DNA of 64,000 nucleotides from Macrotrachela quadricornifera (taxonomy: Eukaryota; Rotifera; Eurotatoria; Philodinida; Philodinidae). Positions 24,953-36,541 of the stretch are shown here, in pieces; positions within the stretch are counted from its first letter, which is position 1; every line of letters begins with the position of its first letter. The stretch spans positions 79,079 to 143,078 of the forward strand of contig JAJEKB010000457.1 in the NCBI GenBank assembly GCA_022393335.1. Direction: 5' to 3'. A program made the position numbers and the translations under genes. Below the pieces are notes generated by a model. The model had not been told where the DNA came from. It saw only the letters and a program-made list of their open reading frames with translations, and did not search any database.

Positions 24953-27900
24953 ATGAGTTTATTTACTGTATCAACAACAAAAATTTTTGATAAATTATTT
25001 GGTATAAAATTTTAATAAAAAAAAAAAGTTAACAAATAATTTGTTTTTTTTTTTTATTTTTATTAGAAAAAGCAACAAGTCCGCTTTTACTTGAACCTGA
25101 TTGGGAATCAATTCTTCAAATATGTGACATTGTTAAATCACAAGAAGTTCCGTAAGAATATATTTAAATTCATACATAAACAAAAATGTTAAACTTTTGA
25201 ATTCTAGTGCAAAATATGCAGTACAAGCAATTAAGAAAAAATTTGGTCATGAAAATGCTCATGTTATTCTTGGTTCACTTCGAGTATGTTTTCATTTTCA
25301 ATACAAAATAGTTAAATCTTTATATATCAGCATTTTTCTTTTTATTCTGATTCAACGAGATCCTACTTTATAGTTAATTTAGAAAATAGATCAATACTTA
25401 AGATCATATCCCTCAAGATTTGATAAAGGAAAATTTTCACGCTAATATTATGACATGCGAAGAAGATATTCACTAAACACGATGAACAATAACTCATTGG
25501 ATAATATTCATTCTACATGTTTAGTTTAATTTTTTATTTGTTTGGGAAAATATCGTAGATCTATATTATTAAATTATTAGTTTTTAAGTGAAGAAAAGCG
25601 TTGAGAAGTTTAATTATTAAAAGAAGTAGTACGCTAGTTATAGAAATGCTTTTTTTTTATATGGTGACAACAAAACTTATAGTAACAGATGAGTTCTAAA
25701 AATGTTTTCCGCTTTTTACGAAGTAAATGATAAAAGTCATCAATAAAAATGAGATATCAAATAAAAGATCAAATCTTCATCAATCTCTCTGAATCTTTAA
25801 CTCAATTTTAATTTTTCTAAAGAATGTATAATTATTTTCTCGAATCAAATTTTCAATGATTTTTGAAAATATGGTATTATAATATTTTGTTTTTCAGTGT
25901 TTGGAATCAATAATGAAAAATTGTGGAGGAGGAGTTCATAAAGAAGTTGCACAACGAGATATGGTCGACGCATTACGTGAATTAACAAAAGTAAACTATT
26001 TCAAATAAATAGATATTTTAAAAAAAATTTATTTTTAAGAATGGACCAGAAATAATTCGTGATAAAGTCCTCGAATTAATTCAATGTTGGTCTCATGGTC
26101 TTGGTATATTTAATAAAAAAATTTTTAATAATCAGTGAAAATTTTTTTATATATTTCAAGGTCACAACCATAAAATCTTTACTGACACATATAATTTAAT
26201 GAAACTTGAAAATTATCGTTTTCCACCATTAAAAGAAGGCGAAGCTATGTTTGAAAATAGTGACATAGCTCCAGATTGGCGAGATGATAAAGAATGTTTC
26301 CGTTGTCGGCAAACATTTTCAACATTTGTTCGTAAAGTAAATTAAAAATAAAATGTTATTTTTTTTTTTGAAATTTTTATTAAATATTTATTTTAGCATC
26401 ATTGTCGAGCATGTGGAGATATATTTTGTGATAAATGTAATAAATTAATTTTAATATTTTTGTTTTTTTTCTGAAAATTCACAAAATATTTATAGGTTCA
26501 TCCAAACAATGTCCAATTCCGAAATTTGGTATGGATCGTGATGTACGTGTTTGTGATGCATGTTATGAAAAATTAACATCTGGGTAAATTTAACAAAAAA
26601 CAAAATTTCTAATTTAATTATTACTATTATTTATTTATTTAATTAGACAACAGTTAAATCCCAGTTCATTGCCAAAAACAATACAAACAATCAAACCAAT
26701 GCCAACGACTAATCCAACATCTAATCAAGTAAAATAAAATAATAAAAATTAATTAATTTTTTTTTTGTTATTATTTTTAATTTAGACGAAAAGTCAAGCA
26801 GAATTAGATGAAGAAGAATCATTACAACTTGCTTTAGCTATGTCACAAAGTGAAGCCGATGAAAAAGAAAGACAAAAAAAAATGTTAACTCAAAAATATG
26901 CTATGTCTAGTTTTCTATCAGCATCGAATAGCGATAATAATATTCCGGTAATAATAAAAAATAATTAACAAAAATCTTTTTTTAATATTCAAATTTCTTT
27001 TAAAGAATTTTCCAGAAACTAATAATGAATATTCTGAATTAACAAAATATATTCAACAAGGACAACATCAAAAACAAGAAAACTTAAATTCAACAAATAT
27101 TTCAAATGGTCATGGTTTAGAATTACCATTACAACCATCAGTATATATACAAAAATAATAAACCAAACAAATAAGTATATTCTCTTTTCTTTTTATTTCT
27201 AGAATGAAATAAGTCATTTTGTAACTGATAATGAAATTGATCAATTTACAACAATTGTTACTGATCATATAAATAATTTTAAATTTCGAATGTTAAGTAA
27301 TCAACAACGTAGTCGAAATATAACGACTGATACAGCTGTACAATCTGTTTTTGTTATGCTTCAACATTTTCATCCTGAACTTCATCGTTATATGCAATTA
27401 TTAGAAGATAAGCGAGGTTAATTATCAGATTAATTTAAAATAAAAATTATTGTTTGTTTTTTTTTGTTATATAGCTTATTATGAAAATTTACAAGATAAA
27501 TTAAATCAATTAAAAGATGCACGTGAAGCATTAAATGCTTTACGTACTGAACATTATGAAAAAAAACAAAGAGAAGCTTTAGAACGTGATCGACAACGAC
27601 AAATACAATTAGCACAAAAACTTGATTTTATGAGACAAAAAAAACAAGTTTGTTTTATTAAAGTTTAAATAAATAATTCTATTTGATTTTATTTAGGAAT
27701 ATCTTGAGTATCAACGACAAGTACATCTTCAACGTTTAGCACAACAGGAACTCGAAATGAAAAATCGTCTTGAACAACAACGACAATTAACATTAGCACG
27801 CGAACAATTTGTACAAAATCCTCAAATGGTAATAAAAATAAAATCTTCAACAAAACCTTTTTTTTATACATGATAATAATAAACAGATATGAGATAGTAA

Positions 27901-28737
27901 GATTAGCAAAAATAGTTTATGTGCTTGATTCTAAGTTCAAAATATCTAATGAAAAAACTCCAATCAAATCATTCTTTTTTGGTCTAAATTCATTATTTTT
28001 ATGCTTTTTTCCCCTAGAGATTTATCTAATAATAATTCATAAATATGATTAAAATTTTCCTTTAGCCAATGGCATCATATGATTATGGTCAATTATCTCA
28101 ACAAAATCCAGCTTATCAAACACCATATAATACTTTACCAATACAACAAGGACCTGATTCAATAAATCAATATTCATTTATGTCACCATTTTCAATGCAA
28201 CAACCTTTACCATCATCTCATTATCCTTCTATGATGATGTATCCACCAAAAACAGATACAAATATATTACCTCATGCACCGACGCCATTACCAATGCAGC
28301 CTATGCCATATCCAATAGGAACGAATGGAGGTATTTTTAGTAAAAATTTTTATCCTAAACTAATCTATTTTTAGATTGTGTCTATACTGATAGAGGGAAG
28401 AGAAAATGATAAGATTAGTTTGTGAAAAAAAACTTATTTTGAGAGTGATTTTATTAACCAATGAAATTTTATTTCTATGAATAGTAAAAAAATGACAAAT
28501 TGACTTATCATTTATACTCTTTTTTATTTGTATATCTAAAGATATGAGTCATGATTATTTTTATGTTATGTAGATACAAATTACACTCATTCTTCTACTC
28601 AATTACCAATGGTTAATATGAATATGTCTTATAATCAACAACAACAACAACAACCACAACAACAGCCACAGCAACAACAACCAACTCCAATTGCAAGTGA
28701 AGAAAAACCTGATCAACAATTGATCATTTTTGACTAA
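24953..28737 (+). CDS. HGS: HGS/Hrs (ESCRT-0 subunit), 665 aa, 16 exons
   Basis: HGS (yeast Vps27) recognises ubiquitinated cargo on early endosomes and recruits clathrin and ESCRT-I. Exons: 24953-25001, 25067-25151, 25208-25283, 25898-25990, 26040-26102, 26161-26336, 26397-26436, 26496-26583, 26647-26728, 26786-26947, 27006-27140, 27203-27416, 27475-27648, 27697-27828, 28066-28330, 28574-28737; the sum is divisible by three. Domains in order: VHS (about 1-150, with KKFGHENAHVILGSLRVLE), FYVE zinc finger (about 160-223, with the PI3P-binding RKHHCRACG), a ubiquitin-interacting motif (about 258-277, EEESLQLALAMSQSEADE), a helical/coiled-coil core rich in Gln and Arg, a Pro/Gln-rich tail, and the C-terminal clathrin box LIIFD, matching the LISFD end of vertebrate HGS. 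AATAAA occurs at 28855. Assignment is very secure. Confidence 0.96.
25284..25897. other. Longest HGS intron, nothing recognised
   Basis: This 614-bp intron separates two VHS-domain exons. It is AT-rich, with no open frame or repeat that I can support. Confidence 0.5.
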
Positions 28738-29369
28738 GCTTTTATTAAAATTTCTTTTTTGTCATATCGTGCAATTATGTTTTTAATTAGTTTTCTTTTT
28801 TTCTCTTTACGTTCTTAATATATTTTTGTCTGCATCATATATATATATATATCGAATAAAAGTTGTCCTTAAAATATTAAACAACAGTGAAGCGTCTATC
28901 ATATTTTACATTGTATATCTTGATTTTATTATAATATTAATTGTGGACTCAAGTACAAACAGTTATTCAGTTCTTTTTCCTTTTTTCTTTTCTTTTTTTT
29001 TCTTCCTTTTTTTTCGGTTCTGTACTATTCTTTTTCTTCCTTTTTCTTTCATTATAATCTAACAAAAAAAATCTTTTCTTAAAAGAAAAATAATATTGAT
29101 GAAGAACAAATTATTTGATGATATCTTGTATTCGAATATATACAAATGAACAACTATTGATCACGATGATATATGAAGGACTATACAGGTTCTATGTGAC
29201 GATAGACGAAGTGCTGAACGACGAATTGTAGTTGCGTTGGTGTAGTATGACATTTAGTTGAACGGCGAACTATTTCTCTCGTTTCTCTCATTTCTATCAT
29301 TTCTCTCATTCTTTCATTCTCTCGTTCTCCCATTTTCCCACTTCTCTCATTCTCTCATTCTCTCATTCT

Positions 29370-29400
<31 letters not shown>

Positions 29401-29624
29401 CTTTGAGAGAAAGAGAACGACAGACATATGAGCATATATATATAGATGTGCATTACTTTCAGATCGACAGAAAATCTTCATCAGAACGTGCTCGCCTCTT
29501 CATCTACTCTTCTTACTCTCAAATACAGTCACACAGAGACAGAAGGATCTGTAACGTCAATTTGTTGTGTACAACTATTTGTCTTTTTTTTTAATTATCT
29601 TGTATAACCTCTCTCTTTTTAACT
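28738..29624. other. HGS 3' UTR and spacer
   Basis: Contains the HGS 3' UTR, T-rich tracts around 28965-29060 and a strong CT-rich simple repeat at about 29270-29402. Just before the next start there is a pyrimidine tract (cctctctctttttaac) ending in AG. Confidence 0.45.
29270..29402. repeat. TCTCATT-type minisatellite grading into (TC)n
   Basis: A series of about twelve imperfect units of the form tctcattc / tctcgttt, followed by a pure tc dinucleotide run of about 24 nt. It is probably polymorphic. It lies a few hundred bases upstream of the small gene at 29625. Confidence 0.9.
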
Positions 29625-30028
29625 ATGAACAGCTCTATTGTTCGTCGACAAAAATATCGAAAATCACCGCCTCAGCCAGTTGATCGACATTTGGCTGAAA
29701 TCGGCGAATTCGATGGTTCGATCTATATTAATGCCGGCATCGATTCAACCTGGTATGTTTAAGATACGAAAAAATTATTTTTTTGTTATTTTAATTTTAT
29801 CTTTAATATTAAATTAGTTGTAAAAAACGTGGAAGAACGATGCATAAACTTACTAATGGTGTTATGGTGTCAGCTCCTAAAACTCAAGCAACAACAATAA
29901 CAACAACAATAAAACGACCATTAAAAGGTTCTGGCGATGATTTACTATCGGAGCTAAGTAATGATAGTTCGAATGACGATCAATTTGATTCGATTAATAA
30001 TCGATGTTGTTCCTATTGTGGAAAGTAG
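29625..30028 (+). CDS. Small unknown protein (112 aa, two exons)
   Basis: Exons 29625-29752 and 29818-30028 join in frame through a 65-bp GT/AG intron (tggtatgt / aaattag). The protein is basic at the start (RRQKYRKSPPQP), contains EIGEFDGSIYINAGIDSTCCKKRG across the junction only in part here, then a Thr-rich and acidic Ser/Asp-rich stretch, and ends in CCSYCGK. The four cysteines near the C-terminus and in the CCKK pair could bind metal, but no known domain is recognised. The start is uncertain: an AG at 29632-29633 after a polypyrimidine tract could be an acceptor instead, making this the end of a gene with more upstream exons or a trans-spliced start. Confidence 0.5.
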
Positions 30029-31290
30029 TAATATGAAAATGAATAAATTAATAATATATAAATAGACTTTTGTTTTATTGTATATTTTAAATATAATTTA
30101 TCTGTGAAAAGAAAACACTTTCGTGTTTCTTTTTTTGTTTATTGTATAGCGATGTTCTTTTTCCAATGTGTCTGCATAATTAGAACACAGTGAAAATGAA
30201 CAAGCTGATTATATATACATGTATATGTGGTCAGTGCCACTCATTAGGACGTTCGTTTTTTTTTTCTTGTATTTTGTTTGTTTCATAATAAATTTGAAAA
30301 AAGTCTTATAATATCTAATTTGAATTCTTAGTTTTTTTTAATTCTTTGTAAGAATTAATATGAATTGAGTTGAAAATGATTCAAACAAAATTTTTCTTAC
30401 GATTATATGCACATTGATTGTCACAGTGCTATGTATATGTGAATAAGACAGTCTATATAATCTAAAAAAATACCCTCCAACAAATGTTTTAAACACTTGT
30501 AATGATATGCGAACAAAAAAATATTAATAAAAAATTTTTTATTTGTTCAGAATTGGTTTCTATGCTTGTGGCAAAGCTATACTTATGTTTTTATAGAGGA
30601 AAAAAAAAGAATGAACAATATTGAAAGCGATGAATCGATCATCAAAAGACAAAGAATCTATTAAAAAAGAAAACATTTCAACGGAAGTTAGAAAAGCTTC
30701 TATAATTAAATTTAACACCAATGTCTAACTGTAAGGTTAACCAGTTTAGTGAATAGAAAATGGACAGTATATATATATATATTTGGTAAAAACTAATGGG
30801 ATTTTAACAAACTTCTATTTAGTAAATAGGTTATTTATTTGTTTATATAAAGAAGTTTCTAGAATGAATGTGTTGATTAAAACATATTTTTATACTTTTC
30901 TTTTCAAGAATATTTCAAAAAAGACAGGAAAAAGTAGTCACTTCTTTTATTAACTTTATGATACTTTTGAGTAAAAAAAAAATGTTATTTCATATTATTA
31001 TGTATAATAGATGTCGCATATAATTTTGAATAATTAAATATATATTTTTATTTTTGAAATAATTTTACTGAATTAATATTTTCAAATAAAATATTTTTAA
31101 GATAAAAAACATTTCTGAATGTATAACCTTATACTTTATTTGTTTTGTACTAAACCAATTGATTTAATTTCAATTATTTGTTTATTTTTTTCTTGTTTAA
31201 AAATTTGTTTACTCAAAATTCTTTTTTTTTTTTGTTGTTGTATTTTCATTGATTATTAATTTATTTTTTGTTAAAATAAAATTCTTTGAC
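30029..31290. other. Intergenic spacer
   Basis: AT-rich, with AATAAA-like words at about 30041 and 30287 that may end the preceding transcript. A short ta run occurs near 30770. No coding region is supported. Confidence 0.45.
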
Positions 31291-34200
31291 ATGATGAGTA
31301 CTACACATTTAAATGAAATAAATCCTAATAATGAAGAATATTTATGTTCACGTGAAGAACATCATCAACGTTATCCATCAACAAATTCTTCAACACCAAA
31401 TTCATCAGGTGGTGAAAAACAATTTCATTTTATAAGCAATATTAATGAACGGTTTGATAAAATTTTATTAATATTAATAAAAAAATGAAGATTTTTTTAT
31501 TTTTTAAAGAAATCGATCAGGACATAATTCACGAACAAGTTCTTTAGCTGAATCAACAATAACTTCATTAACATCAATTAATAATGAAGGTTTTTCTAAT
31601 TTTGGAGAAATTATTCAACATTTACAAACAGGTTTGTAAGAAATTTTTCCTCAAAAAAAAAAGATAAATATCTGAAAAATTATTACAGCTAAAAAACTCA
31701 AGATCATATTGATTATTTTCTTTTAAAGATTTTATAATCTTATACTTGGCAGCAAAAGCTTGGGTACTATAATATACACATTCTATAGAATTTACCATAA
31801 CCTTTTTTTTCTTGTTCACATTTTGATATTGCGTATTTATGCACGTAGTGACTTCTCTTTTTGAAAAATAATACTTTTTTTTTGTCAACTATATTGTTAT
31901 AGTAGAAAATTATTCGAAAATATCAACAAAAGTATTCTACAGGTATAGTAATAGAGATCAAAATATTATGACATTCTTTAAATTTTGAATATATGCTTAT
32001 GCCAAACATACACAAATCTTGATTTTATATAAAAGAAAACAACATTTTAGTTGACTTAAAAATTAGTAATTTACAAAATCTCTTTCTTTCTCACGAATAA
32101 TAAACAATTTCATTCATCTTTATATATCCTAATTTTGTCTTTTAATCATCGTTTCACAATGATTACTAATATTTATTAAATATAACCAACTATAACCAAT
32201 CTATATTATAATAGACAAACGTTTTTAGTTCGAGAGCTTTCATATGATTGGTCATAAAACGAAAAAAAAGTTCATATGTACATATGTCGTATTGAAGTTA
32301 TAACTCCAATACGACATACATATGTATATACCTCATATATGTCCATCCATTATGTATATGTATATATATGCATATATATATATATATATATATAAATCAT
32401 GCTAAATTACGTGAAAAAATGAGTTTGGATGATTAAATAATGATTTTAAATCATCTTAAATCAACAAAACTCATTTTAAATCACAGGATTACATATGGCT
32501 GTTTCTCCTTGATGGAAGTACAAAGAGAGTATGCACTCCAGGTATCCCACTTTTCTCTCTTTGAGTTCAATCATTCACAGGGTCTCTAGTAGTTTTTACA
32601 TCGTAGTTGAATGTAAATCTATGAAATTTTATCAATAAAAAATATGAATATCTCTTTCTATTTCAGTTTGGTTTGATAATAATAATCATGATAATTCACG
32701 TCGATCAACACATAGTTCATCAACAACATCAATTAATAATTCAAATATAAATGAAACAATTCCATCAAATTATACAAGAGGACATTCACAATCAATGTCT
32801 TCATCTCAACAACATTATAGTCATCATCAATCTGGTCAACAACAACATAATCAATATTCTGGACAACAATATTGGAATAATTATAATAATCCTCGTCGAA
32901 CGGGTAGTGGAAATTATACTCGAAATTATAGTGGAGGTAATAATGATCTTTATTGGAATCAAAAATCAAATCGATTTCCATCACATCGTTCAATGAATAA
33001 TCTTATGACAAATTCAGTTAATTATCAACAACAACCTCAATCATCACCACCTACTCAACGACGTCAAAATGAACAGCAATACTATCATAATGAACAACAA
33101 CAGCAACAACAACAGTCGTCACAATCGTATTATAAAAGTAGGATTTAATAATATTTTTGATCAAAATAGATGCAATATCTTTTTTTCAATTATTTCCTTC
33201 TTCCTTTAAATTTGATCTTCTATTCATATTATAGATGCATATTTAATTACTTATCTTAAACGCCTTCCTAGCATAGAAGGCTGTCCTAAGTAGGAAGTGG
33301 GAAAAAATGTGTGGTATGACGCTTTTTCATAATAGAACGCTATGGCCTTCTTCTATTCTAAGCGGGGGCATACTCTGCAAGTTTCAACCCTATTAAATAC
33401 AAATTCGTCATGAAAGGTACAAGTATGTCCAATATACTTCTGCATCGGTGTAAGCAAAAAAAAAACACAAGTGTTGATTAAGCCATTATCTTATTCACAA
33501 TATTTTTTAAATAGAATTATATATTCAGAATCACTGTCAAATTCTAAACAAATTAAAATCATTTTTTCTATTTAAAATTTACTCTTGTTTATAATAATCC
33601 ACAAATATTAGCTCATTTTGAATTGAAACCGAAAAGTGAAAACATAAACCAGCCTTTCTAGGCTATAATATAAACAAAAATTCGCTTGAAAGTTAGAAGA
33701 AGCCATGTGATATTCGGAATTAGTATGCAAATCTGTATGCTGACAATGCATATTTTAATAAAAGTCAATAGAAAGAATTTTCAATGGTCTCGGAGATGTT
33801 CTTACACATGTTCGATTGTAGAGAAACCTTGAAAATTTTTTTCAATAGAAACAGATCATTTCATTTTATTCAGAATTTGACAGTAGGTTTGAATATATAA
33901 TATTCGGATTTGAAAAATACCGTGAACAAAACAATGGTCTAATCAGTTTGTGTTTTTACTTATTTCAGTGCTATATATGTACCTTTCTCAATGAATTCTC
34001 ATTCAATAGGATTAAAAATTTCAGAGTGAGATATGTAATTAAAGATATATCTGTAGTATGAATAGGAGATTGAACGACATTGGTAGAGAGAAATAATCGA
34101 AAAAAAAGTGTTGCATTTATTCTATCCAAGGAAATAGACAGAACTAAGTGTTTTATTAATAATTTTGAAGAAAATCGACCTGATCATGATCGTCGTCTAA

Positions 34201-34349
34201 ATGGTTATACAACTCAACAACAACAACAGCAACAGCAACAACAACCACAACAATCATCAGATTATTCATCAAATAATACTACATCTGAACAGTCAAATAT
34301 AAGTTCAACACAGTCATATCCGAGTAATTTAAACTCATATAATAGATAG
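31291..34349 (+). CDS. Q/N/S-rich low-complexity protein (310 aa, four exons), function unknown
   Basis: Exons 31291-31451, 31510-31631, 32667-33137 and 34171-34349 connect with matching phases, and the sum is divisible by three. The product begins MMSTTHLNEINPNNEEY, has a Ser-rich middle, then a disordered Gln/Asn/Tyr/Gly-rich domain (for example SGQQYWNNYNNPRRTGSGNY) and a poly-Gln tail ending in NLNSYNR. There is no catalytic motif. Composition resembles prion-like regions of RNA-granule proteins, but that is only composition and I do not assign a function. The poly-Gln parts are CAA/CAG runs. The two large introns contain the hairpin at 32286 and the palindrome at 33369. NAGK follows 409 bp downstream on the same strand. 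Confidence 0.7.
31632..32666. other. Large intron of the Q/N-rich gene
   Basis: About 1 kb. It contains a near-perfect hairpin (32275-32327), an extended at-rich dinucleotide run (about 32340-32395) and repeats of ttaaatca words at 32430-32480. The minus-strand open frame at 31622-31888 looks random. A decayed transposable element is possible. Confidence 0.4.
32275..32327. repeat. Near-perfect hairpin/palindrome in intron
   Basis: gtcgtattgaagtta is followed immediately by taactccaatacgac (32286-32315), a 15-bp inverted pair with one mismatch and no loop. The similarity extends outward through tacatatg on the left and catatgta on the right, with a 4-nt insertion. It could be the end of an element or a cruciform-forming sequence. 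Confidence 0.75.
33369..34030. repeat. Second long imperfect palindrome (about 660 bp), intronic
   Basis: Inverted arms meet near 33700. Pairs seen include actgtcaaattct (about 33533) against agaatttgacagt (about 33873), ttatatattca against tgaatatataa, gattaagccatt against aatggtctaatc, gaaaggtac (about 33413) against gtacctttc (about 33980), and actctgcaagtttcaacc against its partner near 34005-34030. Roughly 70-80% identity by eye. It fills most of the last intron of the Q/N-rich gene and encodes nothing. Confidence 0.7.
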
Positions 34350-34758
34350 TGTTATTCTATATCTTAATTAGGCAAATACTTAGAAATTTTCTATATGTGT
34401 TGTCAAATAACAATTTCTATCAGAGGTTGAAAACTCTCTAAACAATATTTCTCATTTGTATATATATGATTATTGTCCTTCTCTTCCTCCGGTAGTCATG
34501 TAGCATTTTTCTTCTCTTCTTTAGTTAATCGTTCTTTCGTTGTTGTGTATATATATATATTTACTTTTCTTTCGATCTTTTTTCTGGTTTTTTTTTGTCA
34601 TATACGTTTCTTTTCTTTTTTTTCTTCTTGTGATGTTGTGTTATTGTATGATGATTTTATTAAAAGTTCTCTCTTTCTTTTTTTTTGTTTGTTTTTTTTT
34701 TTAATGACGAATTATTTCATATGAGAGAACAATTGAAGTTTTACATATTCTTTAGATC
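34350..34758. other. Spacer before NAGK, with acceptor at its end
   Basis: T-rich 409-bp spacer without AATAAA. It ends in attctttag followed by atc and the NAGK ATG (AG at 34754-34755). It may be part of a polycistronic transcript with the gene before. Confidence 0.4.
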
Positions 34759-36201
34759 ATGAATCGATTTTTCATTGGAATTGAAGGTGGAGCAACGAAA
34801 ACTGAAGGTATTCTAATTGATGATACTGGTAAAATTTATGTTACATTACAAACAGGACCATCTAATCCTTGGGTAAATTTAATTTATTACTTTATAAATA
34901 TTTAATCAAATTATTTATTCAAAGGTACTTGGTTTTGATAATGTAGCAAAATTATTAAAAAATTTAATTGATGATATACTTGTTAAAGGTGAAGTTAATT
35001 GGGATCAGATTGTTAGTGTTGTAAGTTAAAAGAGTTGAATAAAATGATTTAAAAAAAAAACAACTTTTGTATTTTTTTCTTGTAATTGAAGGGTATAATA
35101 TTGAGTGGTGCTGGACAGAGTGAATCTCAATCAAATGTACGTCAGGAGCTTCAATTATTAAATGTTGATGTAAGTAAGATTTCAGTCGGTGAAGATTTAT
35201 TAGGACCTGTGCCAAATGGTGGAGTTGTGATTATTGCTGGAACAGGATCAAATTGTGTTGTTTATAATGACGATGGTACAAGTAAACGAGCAGGAGGGTA
35301 AGAAGAAAATTTAAAATTATTATTATTGTTGTTATTTTCTTTTTTTTTTTGATTATTTATTATTTAGATGGGGACATTTATTAGGTGATGAAGGTAGTGC
35401 TTATTGGATTGCGCAACGAGCAATAAAACGTGTTTTCGATCATGAAGATAATTTGCATTTATCACGTTATGATTTAACAAAATTAAGTAACGAAATAAAA
35501 GCATATTTTAACGTAAGTTATCTATTTTGATGTTTTTTTAATCTTTTTTTGTTGTTTATTTTTATCTATTTACTAAATAGGTTCAAGATATGAGCCAACT
35601 GCTAAAATATTTTTATAAAGAATTTCAAAAAAATCATATTGCTGGTTTTACTCAAGTTATTGCTGAATGTTAGTATTAAAAACGAAACAAAACAAAAATG
35701 TCAATGAATATTTCTTTTATTTATAGTGGCTTTTAATTACAATGATGAAGCGTGTCAAGAACTATTAAAAGAAGCAGGTTATATGTTAGGTACACATCTT
35801 CGAGCCATTTCAGGTCATATTGAAAAGAAATTATATAATAATGGAACATTACGAGTTGTAGCAGTTGGTTCTGTTTTTCATAGTTGGAAATTTTTAAAAC
35901 AAGGTATAGAAATTTTATAATTATTGAATAGAAATTTTTTATTTAAATTATTTTTAGGTTTTACCGATGCACTATCAAATGGTAATTCATTACCATATAA
36001 TAAAATTGAACTTGTTCAATTAACATCTCCAGCAGCAATTGGTATATAAAATAGAATAATATTTTTATTTCTCTTAAATTTGTTTATTTTTCTTTTGATA
36101 AATTAGGTGCTGCTATTTGGGCTGCACGACGACAAAATAATCCACTAAATAATATTGATTTTAGTAAATGCTTTACTACACTCGATACAATCGATTTATA
36201 A
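34759..36201 (+). CDS. NAGK: N-acetyl-D-glucosamine kinase (334 aa, eight exons)
   Basis: NAGK phosphorylates GlcNAc to GlcNAc-6-phosphate in amino-sugar salvage; it is cytosolic and belongs to the ASKHA (actin/hexokinase) fold. Exons: 34759-34872, 34925-35020, 35092-35297, 35368-35512, 35581-35668, 35727-35903, 35958-36041, 36107-36201, total divisible by three. The phosphate-1 loop is GIEGGATKTEG (residues 7-17), followed by SGAGQSE, the adenosine-side motif GVVIIAGTGSN, and the glycine-rich GGWGHLLGDEGSAYWIA segment typical of NAGK. C-terminal AAIGAAIWAAR also matches the family. Length agrees with the human enzyme (344 aa). The start is fixed by the acceptor 3 nt upstream of ATG. Highly secure. 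Confidence 0.95.
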
Positions 36202-36541
36202 AAATTCATATTATTATTGCTTAGCAATATTTTTTTTATTGAATAACTTGAACAAATCTATTTTATGCTTAAGCTTTCTTTTTTGGGCAATGTATATGTG
36301 ATTTTTTTTTTCTATTGACAAATATTTCCAAAATAGTTAATGGTACCAGATATGACAATTTTGATTTTTTTCGTTTTTCTGGAATTCTTTTTATTGTTAT
36401 GCATTTGAAGGCTTTGTGACCTTTTTTCTTTCTTTTGTTTTCTTTTGCTATTTAAAACATGAAATTATTTATTTATATTTACTCTTAGTTGGAAAAGATT
36501 TATATTATTGGTTATCTTTAATCTTTTTATTTTTATAGATC
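36202..36541. other. Spacer NAGK-AMN1, with acceptor at its end
   Basis: 340 bp, T-rich, no AATAAA seen. It ends in tttttatag followed by atc and ATG, the same three-base leader as NAGK. It is compatible with the two genes being made as one transcript and trans-spliced. Confidence 0.4.

Noticed and set aside
29403..29594. 63-aa frame beginning MRERERQTYEH
   Set aside because: Starts at the edge of the TC repeat and reads simple sequence; no link in phase to the small gene downstream was found.
31622..31888. 88-aa minus-strand frame in the Q/N-rich gene's intron
   Set aside because: Lys/Phe-rich, no recognisable motif, inside an intron.
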